The notes: a model not told the origin generated them from the letters alone. Counted from the stretch's first letter, positions 31,177-42,485 are shown. The stretch: 48,905 bases of DNA from Bacillus gaemokensis (GCF_001590835.1 NZ_LTAQ01000018.1:1-48905); one strand, 5' to 3'. Made by a program: numbers and translations.

Positions 31177-33648
31177 ATGCCAAAAGCAGGAAGGAATACT
31201 GTGAATACAAGTACACTCGCGATGAATAATGGACAACTTAGAACAGTGAAGTGGACAAGCAAGTTGAAAGTTAAGTTAGAACAAGTTTTCTTTAGATGGG
31301 GATTTGTTATTGCTGTAATCGGTTTTCTTTTAGGACGAGCATATATATTAACCAATATTTTACCGTTTGCACTACCATTTTTTGCTGCTGTTTATGTAAT
31401 GAAGCGGGATAAGATGCCACTCGCGTTTCTTGCCCTTATGGGTGGTGCTCTTTCTGTTTCGATAGACAACTTATTTTTTACTTTTGCATCTATTTTTATG
31501 TTCTTCATTTATAATATCTTCTTTAGTCGGTTTACACGTAAAACCGTTGGACTTGTACCATTTCAAGTATTTATCTCCGCATTAACCGCACATCTTGCTG
31601 TCGTTTACTTCGCGCAGCAAACCGTTACTATGTACGATTTACTTGTAAGTACCATTGAAGCAGGCCTTAGTTTTGTATTAACGATGATTTTTTTACAAAG
31701 TGTACCGTTATTAACAGAAAGAAAGGGGAAGCAACACGCTTTAGAAACAGAAGAAATCGTTTGTTTAATCATATTACTTGCATCTGTATTAACAGGTACA
31801 ACAGATTGGTTTATTTACGATGCTTCTGTTCAACATGTATTTACTAGATATTTGGTATTATTATTTGCTTTTGTTGCAGGGGCAGCTACTGGTTCAACCG
31901 TAGGGGTTGTTACCGGATTGATATTGAGTCTAGCGAATGTAGCGAGTTTATCTCAACTAAGTCTATTAGCCTTTTCGGGACTGCTTGGTGGATTGTTAAA
32001 AGAAGGTAAGCGAATTGGGGTCAGTTTAGGATTGTTGATTGGGACGAGTTTAATTACGTTGTATGTTGATAAACAAACTAGTATTGTAACAACTTTAATA
32101 GAATCTGGGGTGGCGATAGCCTTCTTTTTACTAACACCAAAGGTCATTATGGAGCGGCTTGCTAAATTTATGCCGGGAACACAAGAATATTCTCATGACC
32201 AACAGCAATATTTACGAAGAATGCGTGATGTTACAGCGAATAAGGTTAATCAGTTTGCAAATGTATTTTCTGCATTATCTAATAGTTTTTCAGTATATGG
32301 ATATGTAGAAGAAGAGGATAAAGAAACAGAGGCGGATTTATTTTTAAGTACAATTACAGCAAAAACATGCCAAACATGTTTTAAAAAGGACCAATGCTGG
32401 GTAGTGAATTTTGATAAAACGTATGATTATATGAAGCAAATTATGAATGAAACGGAAGAAGGAACGCTTCAGCATAATCGTAAGTTAGTCCGCGAGTGGG
32501 ATAAGTACTGTGTCAGAGGTAAAAAAGTAACGGACTTAGTTGCGGGGGAATTGGATCATTTCTATGAAGGACAAAAATTAAGAAAACAAATGAAAGAAAA
32601 CCGTAGGATTGTTGCAGAACAATTATTAGGGGTTTCAAAAGTAATGGAAGATTTCGCAAAAGAAATTCAACGTGAACGGGAAAATCATCAAGTGCAGGAG
32701 GAACAAATTTTACAAGCATTTCGTGATTTTGGCGTTGAGGTGGAACATGTTGATATTTATTGTTTAGATAGAGGAAATATCGATATTGAAATGATGGTTC
32801 CAGCAGCATCAAATCAACATGGAGAATGTGATAAATTAGTCGCACCGATGCTTTCGGATATTCTAAAAGAAAATATTGTTGTAAAACATGAGGAGCGCTC
32901 TGCTTATCCAAATGGTCATAGTATGATATCGTTTGGCTCTGCAAAAACGTTCTCTCTTGATACAGGGCTCGCTACAGCGGCAAAAGGAGGGGGATTTGTA
33001 TCAGGGGATTCATATGCGATGATGGATTTAAGTGTTGGAAAGTATGCACTTGCAATCAGTGACGGAATGGGGAATGGGCAGAGAGCGCATATGGAGAGTA
33101 AAGAAACAGTAAAACTCTTGCAAAAAATATTACAATCTGGCATCGATGAAGAAATTGCAATTAAATCTATTAACTCAATTCTCTCTTTGAGAACAACAGA
33201 AGAGATGTTTACAACGCTTGATTTAGCGATGGTAGATTTAAAGGATGCGAGTGCGAAGTTTTTAAAAATAGGTTCAACACCAAGTTTTGTAAAACGTGGA
33301 AATAGTGTTTTGAAAATAGAAGCAAGCAATTTGCCGATGGGAATTATTGAGGATGTTGAAGTAGATGTTGTTGGTGAACAATTGAAAACGGAGGACATTC
33401 TAATCATGATGAGTGATGGGATTTTTGAAGGGGCACAACATGTAGAAAATCATGAATTATGGATGAAACGTAAAATTAAGGAATTGCAGACAGATGACCC
33501 GCAGGAGATTGCTGATATTATCATGGAGGAGGTTATTCGATCTGGTGATGGATATATCAATGATGATATGACTATTGTTGTTGCGAAAGTAAAGAAGAAT
33601 ATGCCGAAGTGGGCTACAATTCCGATTGTAGGTAAGCAAGCGCAGTAA
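31177..33648 (+). CDS. spoIIE: Stage II sporulation protein E, PP2C-type phosphatase
   Basis: SpoIIE sits in the polar septum, binds FtsZ and dephosphorylates SpoIIAA, which frees sigma-F in the forespore. The N-terminal 330 residues contain about ten membrane segments, then comes the oligomerisation/FtsZ-binding region, and the C-terminal 230 residues form the PP2C domain with SDGMGNG (D at 629), SDGIFEG and the DDMT metal ligand motif. The length is 823 aa. The promoter shows Spo0A-type control. In B. subtilis yabS and yabT follow; here they are missing. Confidence 0.97.
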   Translation: MPKAGRNTVNTSTLAMNNGQLRTVKWTSKLKVKLEQVFFRWGFVIAVIGFLLGRAYILTNILPFALPFFAAVYVMKRDKMPLAFLALMGGALSVSIDNLFFTFASIFMFFIYNIFFSRFTRKTVGLVPFQVFISALTAHLAVVYFAQQTVTMYDLLVSTIEAGLSFVLTMIFLQSVPLLTERKGKQHALETEEIVCLIILLASVLTGTTDWFIYDASVQHVFTRYLVLLFAFVAGAATGSTVGVVTGLILSLANVASLSQLSLLAFSGLLGGLLKEGKRIGVSLGLLIGTSLITLYVDKQTSIVTTLIESGVAIAFFLLTPKVIMERLAKFMPGTQEYSHDQQQYLRRMRDVTANKVNQFANVFSALSNSFSVYGYVEEEDKETEADLFLSTITAKTCQTCFKKDQCWVVNFDKTYDYMKQIMNETEEGTLQHNRKLVREWDKYCVRGKKVTDLVAGELDHFYEGQKLRKQMKENRRIVAEQLLGVSKVMEDFAKEIQRERENHQVQEEQILQAFRDFGVEVEHVDIYCLDRGNIDIEMMVPAASNQHGECDKLVAPMLSDILKENIVVKHEERSAYPNGHSMISFGSAKTFSLDTGLATAAKGGGFVSGDSYAMMDLSVGKYALAISDGMGNGQRAHMESKETVKLLQKILQSGIDEEIAIKSINSILSLRTTEEMFTTLDLAMVDLKDASAKFLKIGSTPSFVKRGNSVLKIEASNLPMGIIEDVEVDVVGEQLKTEDILIMMSDGIFEGAQHVENHELWMKRKIKELQTDDPQEIADIIMEEVIRSGDGYINDDMTIVVAKVKKNMPKWATIPIVGKQAQ

Positions 33649-33675
33649 AGTTAAAAGTTTACTCATTTTCATTAT

Positions 33676-33706
33676 AAGGCCTAGGCTCATACCTAGGCCT
33701 TTTTTC
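33676..33706 (+). terminator. Terminator behind spoIIE
   Basis: A perfect 10-bp GC-rich stem (AAGGCCTAGG/CCTAGGCCTT) with a 6-base loop is followed by six T. Confidence 0.94.
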
Positions 33707-33761
33707 TATAGGAGAAAGTAGTTTCATTCATCATATAAAGATAGAAGGGAGGATGTAAGAT

Positions 33762-33790
33762 AAAAATGTGAATTTTGCACATTTTTTTTT
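33762..33790 (+). terminator. Second terminator between spoIIE and tilS
   Basis: A 9-bp stem (AAAAATGTG/CACATTTTT) with a 7-base loop ends in a run of nine T. It lies 56 bases after the spoIIE terminator with no clear gene between. It may be a backup terminator or the end of an untranslated short RNA. Confidence 0.75.
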
Positions 33791-33869
33791 GCACAAAGTT
33801 TGTAAAAGTTGTACCATTATAAGCAAGGTAAGGTATGTTGTTTTTGTTTAATGAAAGGTGATTGCGAAG

Positions 33870-35300
33870 TTGAAAAATACATTTGTTGAAAAAGTAGATG
33901 ATTTTGCAAAGCGGCATGATGTATTAAAGGAACATTCGACAATTGTTGTAGGAGTTTCTGGAGGTCCTGATTCTTTAGCCCTTTTATATTATTTATTAGA
34001 GAAAAGGGAAGAGAAAGCATTAAAAATTGTAGTGGCGCATGTGGATCATATGTTTAGGGGAGATGAATCCTACGGGGACTTACAATTTGTAGAAAAACTT
34101 TGTCAGAAGATTGGGGTTATTTGCGAAACAATCCGGATTAATGTATCGCAATATCAACAACAATCTGGCATGAATGCACAAGTGGCTGCTAGAGAATGCC
34201 GCTATGCATTTTTGGAAAGAATAATGAAGAAATATGATGCGCTGTATGTGGCGCTTGGACATCATGGTGACGATCAAGTCGAGACAATTCTAATGCGTCT
34301 TGTGCGAGGGAGTACTCCAAAAGGATATGCTGGAATTGCTGTTAAGCGCCCTTTCCATGGTGGCTATTTAATTAGGCCGTTATTAGCGGTAACAAAAGAA
34401 GAAATTGTTGCTTATTGCGATAGGATAGGAATCTCGCCACGCGTGGACCCAAGTAATGAAAAGGAAGTATATACGAGGAATCGATTACGTAAAAATGTTC
34501 TCCCGTGCTTGAAAGAAGAAAATCCGCAAGTGCATGAGCGATTCCAAAATTTTAGTATGCTTATGCAAGAGGATGAGGCGTATTTGCAGGAATTAGCTTT
34601 TGAAAAGATGAATAAAGTAATTACAAAAAAAAGTGGCAAACACATCGTCTTATCAATTCCTGCATTTGAATCCATGTCTATGCCTTTACAAAGAAGAGGG
34701 ATTCAACTAATATTAAACTATCTTTATGAATATAAGATTCCGTCTTCGCTTTCTTCTATACATATTGACAAAGTTATTGCGTTTTTTAAGCGAACACATC
34801 CTTCAGGAACTCTAGATTTTCCTGATGGTTTAAAAATTGTTCGTACATATGAAGAATGTAGTTTCCGATTTAAGCAAGAAATTGTTTTTCCTTTTTCGCA
34901 AGTCTTATCAATACCTGGGGCTGTCACGTTAGCAAATGGGGATGAGCTTGTAGCAGAAGTAAATGAGAAGATACCAAGTAACATGAATGAAACGGTATTT
35001 GTTGCTAAGTATAATGATATATCATATCCTCTTCTTATCCGTTCTAGAGAAAATGGAGATCGCATGTCAATACAAGGTATGAGTGGTAGTAAAAAGATAA
35101 AAGCTATTTTTATCGAAGCCAAAGTACCGAAAGAAAAAAGAGAAGAGTGGCCGATTGTTTGTGATGCAAGCGGGAATATTATTTGGGTTCCATTGTTGAA
35201 GCGATCTACATTTGCTATTTCACAAGGAACAGCAAATAAGGATAAATATATGATTATTCACTACAAAAGCAAGGAGTCTTCCGGGAGGATAATGAAATGA
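33870..35300 (+). CDS. tilS: tRNA(Ile)-lysidine synthase
   Basis: TilS converts C34 of the CAU tRNA-Ile to lysidine so that it reads AUA. The PP-loop SGGPDS is at 30-35 and the N-terminal ATPase domain also shows HVDHMFRG and [10 protein letters not shown]. The C-terminal third carries the tRNA-binding domains ([18 protein letters not shown]). I chose the TTG at 33870, with AAAGGTGA eight bases upstream, giving 476 aa as in B. cereus; the in-frame GTG at 33858 overlaps that site. Its stop overlaps hpt by four bases. Confidence 0.95.
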   Translation: MKNTFVEKVDDFAKRHDVLKEHSTIVVGVSGGPDSLALLYYLLEKREEKALKIVVAHVDHMFRGDESYGDLQFVEKLCQKIGVICETIRINVSQYQQQSGMNAQVAARECRYAFLERIMKKYDALYVALGHHGDDQVETILMRLVRGSTPKGYAGIAVKRPFHGGYLIRPLLAVTKEEIVAYCDRIGISPRVDPSNEKEVYTRNRLRKNVLPCLKEENPQVHERFQNFSMLMQEDEAYLQELAFEKMNKVITKKSGKHIVLSIPAFESMSMPLQRRGIQLILNYLYEYKIPSSLSSIHIDKVIAFFKRTHPSGTLDFPDGLKIVRTYEECSFRFKQEIVFPFSQVLSIPGAVTLANGDELVAEVNEKIPSNMNETVFVAKYNDISYPLLIRSRENGDRMSIQGMSGSKKIKAIFIEAKVPKEKREEWPIVCDASGNIIWVPLLKRSTFAISQGTANKDKYMIIHYKSKESSGRIMK

Positions 35301-35839
35301 TGAATCAAGATATCGAAAAAGTATTAATTTCCGAAGAGCAAATACAGGAAAAGGTGCATGAGCTAGGTGCAATTATTGCAGAGAATTACAAAAATACAGT
35401 ACCTCTTGCAATCGGTGTATTAAAGGGTGCAATGCCATTTATGGCAGATTTATTAAAGAGAACAGATACATATCTTGAAATGGATTTTATGGCTGTTTCT
35501 AGCTACGGTCATTCTACAGTTTCAACAGGTGAAGTGAAGATTTTAAAAGATCTTGATACTTCTGTAGAAGGTCGCGATATTTTAATCGTTGAAGATATTA
35601 TTGATAGCGGTCTTACGTTAAGCTATTTAGTAGACCTATTCAAATATCGTAAGGCGAAATCTGTAAAGATTGTTACACTACTAGATAAGCCAACTGGCCG
35701 CAAAGTAGATCTAAAAGCTGATTATGTTGGATTTACTGTTCCTCATGAATTTGTTGTAGGATATGGCTTAGATTATAAGGAACAATATCGTAATCTTCCT
35801 TATGTTGGAGTTTTAAAACCAAGTGTTTACTCAAATTAA
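35297..35839 (+). CDS. hpt: Hypoxanthine phosphoribosyltransferase
   Basis: Hpt (HprT) salvages hypoxanthine and guanine with PRPP. The PRPP-binding signature [13 protein letters not shown] is at 95-107, and the length of 180 aa is normal. Translation starts at ATGATG, overlapping the tilS stop. TilS and HprT form a known protein complex acting on ftsH expression in Bacillus relatives, and ftsH follows here too. Confidence 0.96.
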   Translation: MMNQDIEKVLISEEQIQEKVHELGAIIAENYKNTVPLAIGVLKGAMPFMADLLKRTDTYLEMDFMAVSSYGHSTVSTGEVKILKDLDTSVEGRDILIVEDIIDSGLTLSYLVDLFKYRKAKSVKIVTLLDKPTGRKVDLKADYVGFTVPHEFVVGYGLDYKEQYRNLPYVGVLKPSVYSN

Positions 35840-35924
35840 TTAAATACAGGCTTTACAATTGTATAGGAAAGTTTTTTTATGTTACGATTTACTATAGTGT
35901 TTATGCCGTGAGAGGAGGTTAGGA

Positions 35925-37844
35925 ATGAATCGTATCTTCCGTAATACCATCTTTTATTTACTGATATTCTTAGTAGTAATTGGAATCGTGAGCTACTTTA
36001 ATGGTTCGACGCAAAAAACGACATCAGTTAGCTACGATAAATTCATTACTAAACTTGAAAAAGGTGAAGTGCGTAATGTGCAACTTCAGCCGAAAAATGG
36101 TGTGTTTGAGGTAAAAGGACAATTCAGTACTGCTAGCCAGGAAGAGCAATTTGTTACTTATGCACCAAATACTGAGGAATTACAAAAGAAAATTAATGAC
36201 AAAGCACAAGGTGCTGAAGTGAAGTATCAACCAGCAGAGGAAACAAGTGCTTGGGTAACATTCTTTACTTCTATCATTCCGTTTGTAATTATCTTCATTT
36301 TATTCTTCTTCTTACTAAACCAAGCGCAGGGCGGCGGTAGCCGTGTTATGAACTTCGGGAAGAGTAAGGCGAAGTTATACAATGATGAAAAGAAAAAAGT
36401 ACGTTTCAGAGATGTAGCTGGAGCAGATGAAGAGAAACAAGAACTTGTTGAGGTAGTAGAATTCTTAAAAGACCCTCGTAAGTTCGCTGAAGTTGGTGCC
36501 CGTATTCCGAAGGGTGTCCTACTAGTTGGACCTCCAGGTACAGGTAAGACATTACTTGCACGTGCTGTTGCTGGTGAAGCAGGCGTTCCATTCTTCTCTA
36601 TTAGTGGTTCTGATTTCGTAGAGATGTTTGTCGGTGTCGGTGCTTCCCGTGTACGTGATTTATTTGAAAATGCGAAGAAAAATGCTCCTTGTATCATTTT
36701 CATTGATGAAATTGATGCAGTAGGTCGTCAACGTGGTGCAGGTCTTGGTGGTGGTCACGATGAGCGTGAGCAAACATTAAACCAGCTTCTTGTTGAGATG
36801 GATGGATTCGGTGCAAACGAAGGTATTATTATCATCGCTGCAACAAACCGTCCTGATATTCTTGACCCGGCGTTATTACGTCCAGGACGTTTTGACCGTC
36901 AAATCACAGTAGATCGTCCAGATGTAAATGGACGTGAAGCGGTACTGAAAGTACACGCTCGTAACAAACCGCTTGATGATGATATTAACTTAAGGGCCAT
37001 TGCAACTCGTACACCAGGATTCTCTGGTGCGGACCTTGAAAACTTATTAAACGAAGCTGCGTTAGTCGCAGCACGTCAAGATAAGAAGAAAATTGACATG
37101 TCTGATATCGATGAAGCGACGGATCGTGTTATTGCAGGTCCTGCTAAGAAAAGTCGAGTTATTTCTGAAAAAGAACGTAATATCGTGGCATTTCATGAAG
37201 CGGGTCACACTGTAATTGGTGTCGTGCTTGATGAAGCGGATATCGTTCATAAAGTAACAATTGTCCCTCGTGGTCAAGCTGGTGGATATGCGGTAATGCT
37301 TCCGAAAGAAGATCGTTACTTCATGACAAAACCAGAATTACTGGATAAAATTACTGGTTTACTTGGTGGACGAGTGGCTGAAGAAATTGTATTTGGTGAA
37401 GTAAGTACAGGAGCTCACAACGATTTCCAACGTGCGACTGGTATTGCGAGACGTATGGTAACGGAATTCGGTATGAGTGACAAACTTGGACCGATGCAAT
37501 TTGGTAGCTCGCAAGGCGGCCAGGTGTTCTTGGGTAGAGACTTCCATTCGGAACAAAACTATAGTGATGCAATTGCACATGATATTGACGTGGAAATGCA
37601 AACGATTATGAAAGATTGTTATGCTCGTGCAAAACAAATTCTTACGGAAAAACGTGATAAGCTTGATATTATCGCAAAAACGTTACTTGAAGTAGAAACG
37701 TTAGATGCAGAGCAAATCAATCATTTGTATGATTATGGAATTTTACCGGAGCGTAAAAAATCTTCTGAAGGTGATGTGAAAGTGAATATCACAATGAAAA
37801 AAGATGATGAGAACGCAGAAGGTAAAGGAGAAACGAAGGAGTGA
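35925..37844 (+). CDS. ftsH: ATP-dependent zinc metalloprotease FtsH
   Basis: FtsH degrades membrane and regulatory proteins from the inner face of the membrane. It has two transmembrane helices (about 7-24 and 110-131), an AAA+ module with Walker A GPPGTGKT at 202-209, and the zinc site HEAGH at 424-428. The C-terminal tail is long and charged. The length of 639 aa is normal for Bacillus. A strong AGAGGAGG site precedes the ATG. A terminator overlaps its stop. Confidence 0.97.
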   Translation: MNRIFRNTIFYLLIFLVVIGIVSYFNGSTQKTTSVSYDKFITKLEKGEVRNVQLQPKNGVFEVKGQFSTASQEEQFVTYAPNTEELQKKINDKAQGAEVKYQPAEETSAWVTFFTSIIPFVIIFILFFFLLNQAQGGGSRVMNFGKSKAKLYNDEKKKVRFRDVAGADEEKQELVEVVEFLKDPRKFAEVGARIPKGVLLVGPPGTGKTLLARAVAGEAGVPFFSISGSDFVEMFVGVGASRVRDLFENAKKNAPCIIFIDEIDAVGRQRGAGLGGGHDEREQTLNQLLVEMDGFGANEGIIIIAATNRPDILDPALLRPGRFDRQITVDRPDVNGREAVLKVHARNKPLDDDINLRAIATRTPGFSGADLENLLNEAALVAARQDKKKIDMSDIDEATDRVIAGPAKKSRVISEKERNIVAFHEAGHTVIGVVLDEADIVHKVTIVPRGQAGGYAVMLPKEDRYFMTKPELLDKITGLLGGRVAEEIVFGEVSTGAHNDFQRATGIARRMVTEFGMSDKLGPMQFGSSQGGQVFLGRDFHSEQNYSDAIAHDIDVEMQTIMKDCYARAKQILTEKRDKLDIIAKTLLEVETLDAEQINHLYDYGILPERKKSSEGDVKVNITMKKDDENAEGKGETKE

Positions 37845-37863
37845 CAATAGTCACTCCTTTTTT
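37836..37863 (+). terminator. Terminator of ftsH
   Basis: A 9-bp stem (AAGGAGTGA/TCACTCCTT) with a 6-base loop includes the stop codon and is followed by six T. Confidence 0.9.
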
Positions 37864-37871
37864 CTATGGAG

Positions 37872-38011
37872 AAAGACTTGTGAATTTATCCCGCTACTTG
37901 TGGGGGATTACTGCCCGTAAAGCCCGATTGTTGAAGGCTAATAATCAGTGGGGGATGAAGAAAACCCTCACTGATTAAAGTTTTACTTTATATATAAATT
38001 CACAAGTCTTT
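37872..38011 (+). repeat. Structured dispersed repeat (B. cereus-group bcr-like element)
   Basis: A 140-base non-coding block is closed by perfect 18-nt inverted arms (37872-37889 and 37994-38011). Inside, further pairings are visible: CCCGC/GTGGG (37890-37894, 37900-37904), AGCC/GGCT (37921-37924, 37936-37939) and a 13-bp stem (37942-37954 with 37965-37977, one G-T pair). The whole can fold as a multi-branched RNA. A degenerate relative lies at 25112-25207 on the other strand. It resembles the short dispersed bcr repeats known from the B. cereus group; the exact family needs a search. It occupies most of the 310-base gap between ftsH and coaX. Confidence 0.75.
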
Positions 38012-38066
38012 GCATTAAAAATTGAAATAGTGAACAATCTTTTTGTAAAATGGTGAAGATGGAAAA

Positions 38067-38094
38067 TTGGTTATATAGGTATGTATGATATGAT
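38067..38094 (+). promoter_or_regulatory. Possible promoter of coaX-hslO
   Basis: TTGGTT (38067-38072) and TATGAT (38089-38094) are 16 bp apart, 62 bases before coaX. Confidence 0.5.
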
Positions 38095-38155
38095 GGCATT
38101 ATAAGTTTTGTACATACTGGACAAGTATAGATTAAATAAGATAAGTGGTGAGAAG

Positions 38156-38944
38156 ATGATTTTTGTATTGGATGTAGGGAATACGAATGCAGTACTTGGT
38201 GTGTTTGAAGATGGGAAACTTCGCCAGCATTGGCGTATGGAGACGGATCGTCATAAAACGGAAGATGAATACGGCATGTTAGTGAAACAGTTACTTGAAC
38301 ATGAAGGTCTTTCTTTTCAAGATGTGAAGGGAATTATTGTTTCTTCGGTTGTGCCGCCGATTATGTTTGCCTTGGAGCGTATGTGCGAGAAGTATTTTAA
38401 GATTAAGCCTCTTGTAGTGGGACCTGGAATAAAAACTGGTTTAAATATTAAATATGAAAACCCGCGTGAAGTTGGGGCGGATCGTATTGTAAATGCTGTA
38501 GCTGGTATCCAATTATACGGAAGTCCGCTTATTATTGTCGATTTTGGAACAGCTACTACATATTGTTATATTAATGAGAATAAACATTATATGGGTGGAG
38601 TGATTACACCGGGTATTATGATTTCAGCAGAAGCTTTATACAGTAGAGCAGCAAAGCTTCCTCGTATTGAGATTACAAAACCGAGTAGTGTTGTTGGGAA
38701 AAATACGATAAGTGCCATGCAATCAGGTATACTATATGGATATGTAGGACAAGTGGAAGGTATTGTGAAGCGTATGAAAGAAGAAGCTAAACAAGAACCG
38801 AAAGTTATCGCAACTGGTGGGTTAGCGAAATTGATTGCAGAAGAGTCTAATGTAATTGATATTGTAGATCCATTTTTAACACTAAAAGGTTTGTACATGT
38901 TATATGAGCGTAATGCAAATTTACAACATGAGAAGGGTGAATAA
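38156..38944 (+). CDS. coaX: Type III pantothenate kinase
   Basis: CoaX starts coenzyme A synthesis by phosphorylating pantothenate. It is an ASKHA-fold enzyme: [13 protein letters not shown] at 5-17 binds phosphate, GADR lies at 107-110 and VDFGTATT at 128-135 holds the catalytic aspartate D129. I chose the ATG at 38156 with GGTGAG upstream; it gives 262 aa, the known Bacillus length, whereas an in-frame ATG at 38108 adds an unrelated extension. hslO begins three bases after its stop. Confidence 0.95.
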   Translation: MIFVLDVGNTNAVLGVFEDGKLRQHWRMETDRHKTEDEYGMLVKQLLEHEGLSFQDVKGIIVSSVVPPIMFALERMCEKYFKIKPLVVGPGIKTGLNIKYENPREVGADRIVNAVAGIQLYGSPLIIVDFGTATTYCYINENKHYMGGVITPGIMISAEALYSRAAKLPRIEITKPSSVVGKNTISAMQSGILYGYVGQVEGIVKRMKEEAKQEPKVIATGGLAKLIAEESNVIDIVDPFLTLKGLYMLYERNANLQHEKGE

Positions 38945-38946
38945 AT

Positions 38947-39822
38947 ATGAAAGATTACTTAGTAAAAGCGTTAGCGTTTGACGGAGAAGTTCGTGCGTAT
39001 AGTGTGCGCACAACAAATACAGTAAGTGAGGCGCAGAGACGCCATGATACCTGGAGAACAGCTTCAGCAGCACTTGGACGCTCTTTAACAGCAGGAACAA
39101 TTATGGGGGCTATGTTAAAGGGTGATCAGAAACTTACAATTAAGGTAGAGGGGAATGGTCCGCTTGGTCCAATCTTAGTGGATGCTCATGCGAACGGTGA
39201 TGTACGTGGGTATGTAACGAATCCACATGTAGACTTTGAAGCGACGGAACAAGGGAAATTACGTGTGTATCAAGCTGTAGGTACAGAAGGTTCCTTAACG
39301 GTAATTAAAGATATTGGTATGCGTGAGCCATTTATCGGACAATCTCCAATTGTTTCAGGGGAATTAGGAGAAGATTTCACGTATTATTTCGCTGTTTCTG
39401 AGCAAACTCCTTCTTCGGTTGGGGTTGGTGTTCTTGTAAATGGAGATGATAGTATATTAGCTGCTGGTGGGTTTATCCTGCAAATTATGCCGGGGGCACA
39501 AGAAGAGACAATTTCATTTATTGAAGAGCGTTTGCAAAAAATTCCACCTGTTTCAAAACTAATTGAACAAGGTCTTTCGCCGGAAGAATTATTATATGAA
39601 GTTTTAGGGAAAGACAAGGTGAAAGTATTAGAAACAATGGATGTACAATTTAATTGTACATGCTCTCGTGAGCGTATTGAAACAGTATTGATTAGTCTTG
39701 GTAAAGAAGAATTAAAACAAGTTCGTGAAGAAGAGGATGAAACAGAAGTGCACTGTCATTTTTGCAATGAACGATATAAGTTCTCTAAAGACGATATTAC
39801 AAATATAATTGAAAGCTTATAA
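38947..39822 (+). CDS. hslO: Redox-regulated chaperone Hsp33
   Basis: Hsp33 is a holdase activated by oxidation of a zinc centre. The four cysteines are visible as C237-x-C239 and C270-x-x-C273. The N-terminal domain contains the [15 protein letters not shown] and [12 protein letters not shown] regions. The length is 291 aa. It is co-transcribed with coaX. The foldase-like gene yacD, next in B. subtilis, is absent and cysK follows. Confidence 0.96.
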   Translation: MKDYLVKALAFDGEVRAYSVRTTNTVSEAQRRHDTWRTASAALGRSLTAGTIMGAMLKGDQKLTIKVEGNGPLGPILVDAHANGDVRGYVTNPHVDFEATEQGKLRVYQAVGTEGSLTVIKDIGMREPFIGQSPIVSGELGEDFTYYFAVSEQTPSSVGVGVLVNGDDSILAAGGFILQIMPGAQEETISFIEERLQKIPPVSKLIEQGLSPEELLYEVLGKDKVKVLETMDVQFNCTCSRERIETVLISLGKEELKQVREEEDETEVHCHFCNERYKFSKDDITNIIESL

Positions 39823-39862
39823 ATAAAGGTGATTTCTTTGAATTGGCAATCATCCAAATAGA

Positions 39863-39891
39863 TTGACAAGTAAGAAAAATTCTGTCAAAAT
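39863..39891 (+). promoter_or_regulatory. Probable promoter of cysK
   Basis: A perfect TTGACA (39863-39868) has CAAAAT (39886-39891) at 17 bp, 51 bases before the ATG. Downstream, a hyphenated dyad (ACC at 39908-39910, GGT at 39924-39926, A/T-rich between) lies just before the ribosome site and might be a CymR-type operator. Confidence 0.5.
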
Positions 39892-39942
39892 TAAAAAAGT
39901 ATACAAAACCAATAAAAATACTCGGTGTTAGGAGTGACAGGA

Positions 39943-40866
39943 ATGCGAGTGGCACAATCAGTTTCAGAATTAATCGGGAAAACGCCGATCGTTAAGTTGA
40001 ACCGCATCGTAGAGCAGGACAGCGCAGACATTTACTTAAAATTAGAATTTATGAATCCTGGAAGTAGCGTGAAAGATCGTATTGCATTATCTATGATCGA
40101 GGCTGCTGAAGAAAAAGGATTATTAAAAGAAGGCGATACAATTATTGAACCAACGAGTGGTAACACAGGAATTGGTTTAGCGATGGTAGCAGCTGCAAAA
40201 GGATATAAGGCGATTTTAGTAATGCCAGAAACAATGAGTGTTGAACGTCGTAACTTATTGCGTGCTTATGGAGCAGAATTAGTGTTGACTCCAGGTTCAG
40301 AAGGAATGGGCGGTGCAATTCGTAAAGCGACTGAATTATCTAAAGAGCATGGTTACTTTATACCTCAACAATTCCAAAATCCGGCAAATCCAGAAATTCA
40401 TCGTTTGACAACAGGTCCAGAAATTGTTGAGCAAATGGGTGATCAATTAGATGCGTTTATCGCTGGCATTGGTACTGGTGGAACGATCACGGGTGCTGGT
40501 GAGGTATTAAAAGAAACATATAAAGACATTAAGATTTATGCGGTAGAGCCTGCAGATTCTCCAGTTTTATCGGGTGGAAAACCGGGTCCTCATAAAATTC
40601 AAGGTATTGGAGCAGGGTTTGTTCCAGAAACATTGGATGTAGAAGTTTATGATGAAGTTATTCAAGTGAAAACAGAACAAGCATTTGAATATGCAAGAAG
40701 AGTAGCCCGTGAAGAAGGTATTTTAGTTGGTATTTCTTCAGGTGCTGTCGTTTATGCTGCAACAGAAGTTGCGAAAAAGCTTGGTAAAGGGAAAAAGGTA
40801 CTTGTTGTTATTCCGAGTAATGGTGAACGTTACTTAAGTACTCCACTTTATCAATTTGAATCATAA
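39943..40866 (+). CDS. cysK: Cysteine synthase A (O-acetylserine sulfhydrylase)
   Basis: CysK makes cysteine from O-acetylserine and sulfide using PLP. The PLP lysine is K44 in GSSVKDRIA, with the [12 protein letters not shown] loop near 70-81 and [12 protein letters not shown]. The length is 307 aa. I chose the ATG at 39943 with AGGAGTG upstream, which aligns with B. subtilis CysK; a GTG at 39925 lies before that site. It is a single-gene unit with promoter and terminator. Confidence 0.96.
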   Translation: MRVAQSVSELIGKTPIVKLNRIVEQDSADIYLKLEFMNPGSSVKDRIALSMIEAAEEKGLLKEGDTIIEPTSGNTGIGLAMVAAAKGYKAILVMPETMSVERRNLLRAYGAELVLTPGSEGMGGAIRKATELSKEHGYFIPQQFQNPANPEIHRLTTGPEIVEQMGDQLDAFIAGIGTGGTITGAGEVLKETYKDIKIYAVEPADSPVLSGGKPGPHKIQGIGAGFVPETLDVEVYDEVIQVKTEQAFEYARRVAREEGILVGISSGAVVYAATEVAKKLGKGKKVLVVIPSNGERYLSTPLYQFES

Positions 40867-40879
40867 TTTTTTATGTTTG

Positions 40880-40920
40880 AGAAAAAGCATTCCTGAAAAG
40901 GGATGCTTTTTCTTTTTTTG
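40880..40920 (+). terminator. Terminator behind cysK
   Basis: A 14-bp stem (40880-40893 with 40900-40913, one G-T pair) and a 6-base loop run into seven T. Confidence 0.93.
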
Positions 40921-41087
40921 TTCGAAAATAGGAAAAGAGTGAATGACTAGAAAACTTCATGTAAAATAAGTAGTAGTAAGATTAAATTATTTTCAGTAGC
41001 TCTCATCAACAATTATTTCATATTAGATATAGGTGATTTGAAACGATTAGTCTGAGGGAGTTGGATAAAAGAAGACGGGGTGTTGAT

Positions 41088-42485
41088 ATGCAGCGAAGAA
41101 AATCTTTAGCGATTTCTATTCCATATCATTTAGATTTTTTTAAGCAGTATAAGTTTCTTTCTAAGGGTAAGCATCAACATATTTTGTTAGAAAGCGGACG
41201 CGGAGGTCGTTATAGCATTGCTGGACTTGATCCCGTAGCGGTGATTCAAGGGAAGAACGAAACGTTACATATAAGAGAAGATGGTAAGGAAACAATACAA
41301 AAGGGGAACCCGCTATATTTGATGCAGCAGTATATGGAGAAATGGAAAACGGATTATAATCCAGAGTATCCTCCATTTCAAGGTGGTGCAATAGGATATT
41401 TTAGTTATGATTGTATCCGTTATATTGAAAAACTTCCATCTCTTGCAGAGGATGACGTGGATATACCTGATATATTCTTTTTATTATTTAATGATGTGTT
41501 TGTGTATGATCAAAAGGAAAAGACGTTATGGATTATTACACATTATATAGATGAGCGTGAAGAAGCGAAGAAACATTTAAATGAATGGAAGAACCTTTGG
41601 GTAAAAGAAGCTCCAGAAATAAAGATGCCATTTGCGTGTCCTGAAAATAGAAATGAAGCGGTAGCTTTTACAGAAGAAGGATTTATGAAAGCTGTTAAGT
41701 CTATTCAAGAATATATTGGAGCTGGAGATGTGTTTCAAGTTAATTTGTCTACAAGACAAGAGAAAACATTACAAACGCACCCATTAGAGATTTATGCGAG
41801 CCTTCGTGAAATTAATCCATCGCCATATATGGGATATTTAGAGCTTGGTGATTTTCAAATTGTTAGCGGTTCGCCTGAATTGTTAATTAAAAAACAGGGG
41901 AACAAAGTAAGTACACGTCCGATTGCAGGGACACGTTCTCGTGGAAGAAATGAACAAGAAGATGAAAGTTTGGCAAAAGAGTTAATTGAAAATGAAAAAG
42001 AACGAGCAGAGCATGTGATGCTTGTAGACCTAGAGCGGAATGATTTAGGACGAGTGTGTAAGTATGGTACTGTTGAAGTAGATGAATTTATGGTAATTGA
42101 AAAATATTCACATGTTATGCATATCGTCTCTAATGTTCGTGGTGAAGCTCGAGAAGATAAGGATGCTTTTGATTTAGTGAGAGCGGTATTTCCTGGTGGG
42201 ACAATTACTGGTGCCCCGAAAATTCGTACAATGGAAATTATAGAAGAATTAGAGCCGGTTCGCCGTGGTATTTACACAGGTTCAATTGGGTGGATTGGTT
42301 ATTCAGGAGATATGGAATTAAATATTGTGATTCGAACGCTTCTTGCGAAGGATGGACAAGCGTATGTACAGGCTGGAGCGGGAATTGTAATTGATTCAAA
42401 TCCGAAAAATGAATATAAAGAGTCGCTAAAAAAAGCGATTGCCTTATGGCGTGCAAAAGAAAGTAGCGAAGAAACGGTTAGGTGA
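41088..42485 (+). CDS. pabB: Aminodeoxychorismate synthase, component I
   Basis: PabB aminates chorismate to 4-amino-4-deoxychorismate for folate, with PabA supplying ammonia. Chorismate-enzyme signatures are visible: [29 protein letters not shown] and [11 protein letters not shown]. The first motif carries Ala where E. coli PabB has Lys (PIKGT), as in B. subtilis. I chose the ATG at 41088 with GGGGTG upstream (465 aa); a TTG at 41061 directly abuts a GAGGGAG site. The gene opens the folate operon; its stop lies inside the ribosome site of pabA. Confidence 0.94.
   Translation: MQRRKSLAISIPYHLDFFKQYKFLSKGKHQHILLESGRGGRYSIAGLDPVAVIQGKNETLHIREDGKETIQKGNPLYLMQQYMEKWKTDYNPEYPPFQGGAIGYFSYDCIRYIEKLPSLAEDDVDIPDIFFLLFNDVFVYDQKEKTLWIITHYIDEREEAKKHLNEWKNLWVKEAPEIKMPFACPENRNEAVAFTEEGFMKAVKSIQEYIGAGDVFQVNLSTRQEKTLQTHPLEIYASLREINPSPYMGYLELGDFQIVSGSPELLIKKQGNKVSTRPIAGTRSRGRNEQEDESLAKELIENEKERAEHVMLVDLERNDLGRVCKYGTVEVDEFMVIEKYSHVMHIVSNVRGEAREDKDAFDLVRAVFPGGTITGAPKIRTMEIIEELEPVRRGIYTGSIGWIGYSGDMELNIVIRTLLAKDGQAYVQAGAGIVIDSNPKNEYKESLKKAIALWRAKESSEETVR

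Noticed and set aside
33748-33758. Start-stop mini-ORF (GGGAGG followed by ATG TAA)
   Set aside because: The ribosome site touches the ATG, leaving no spacer, and no coding sequence follows.
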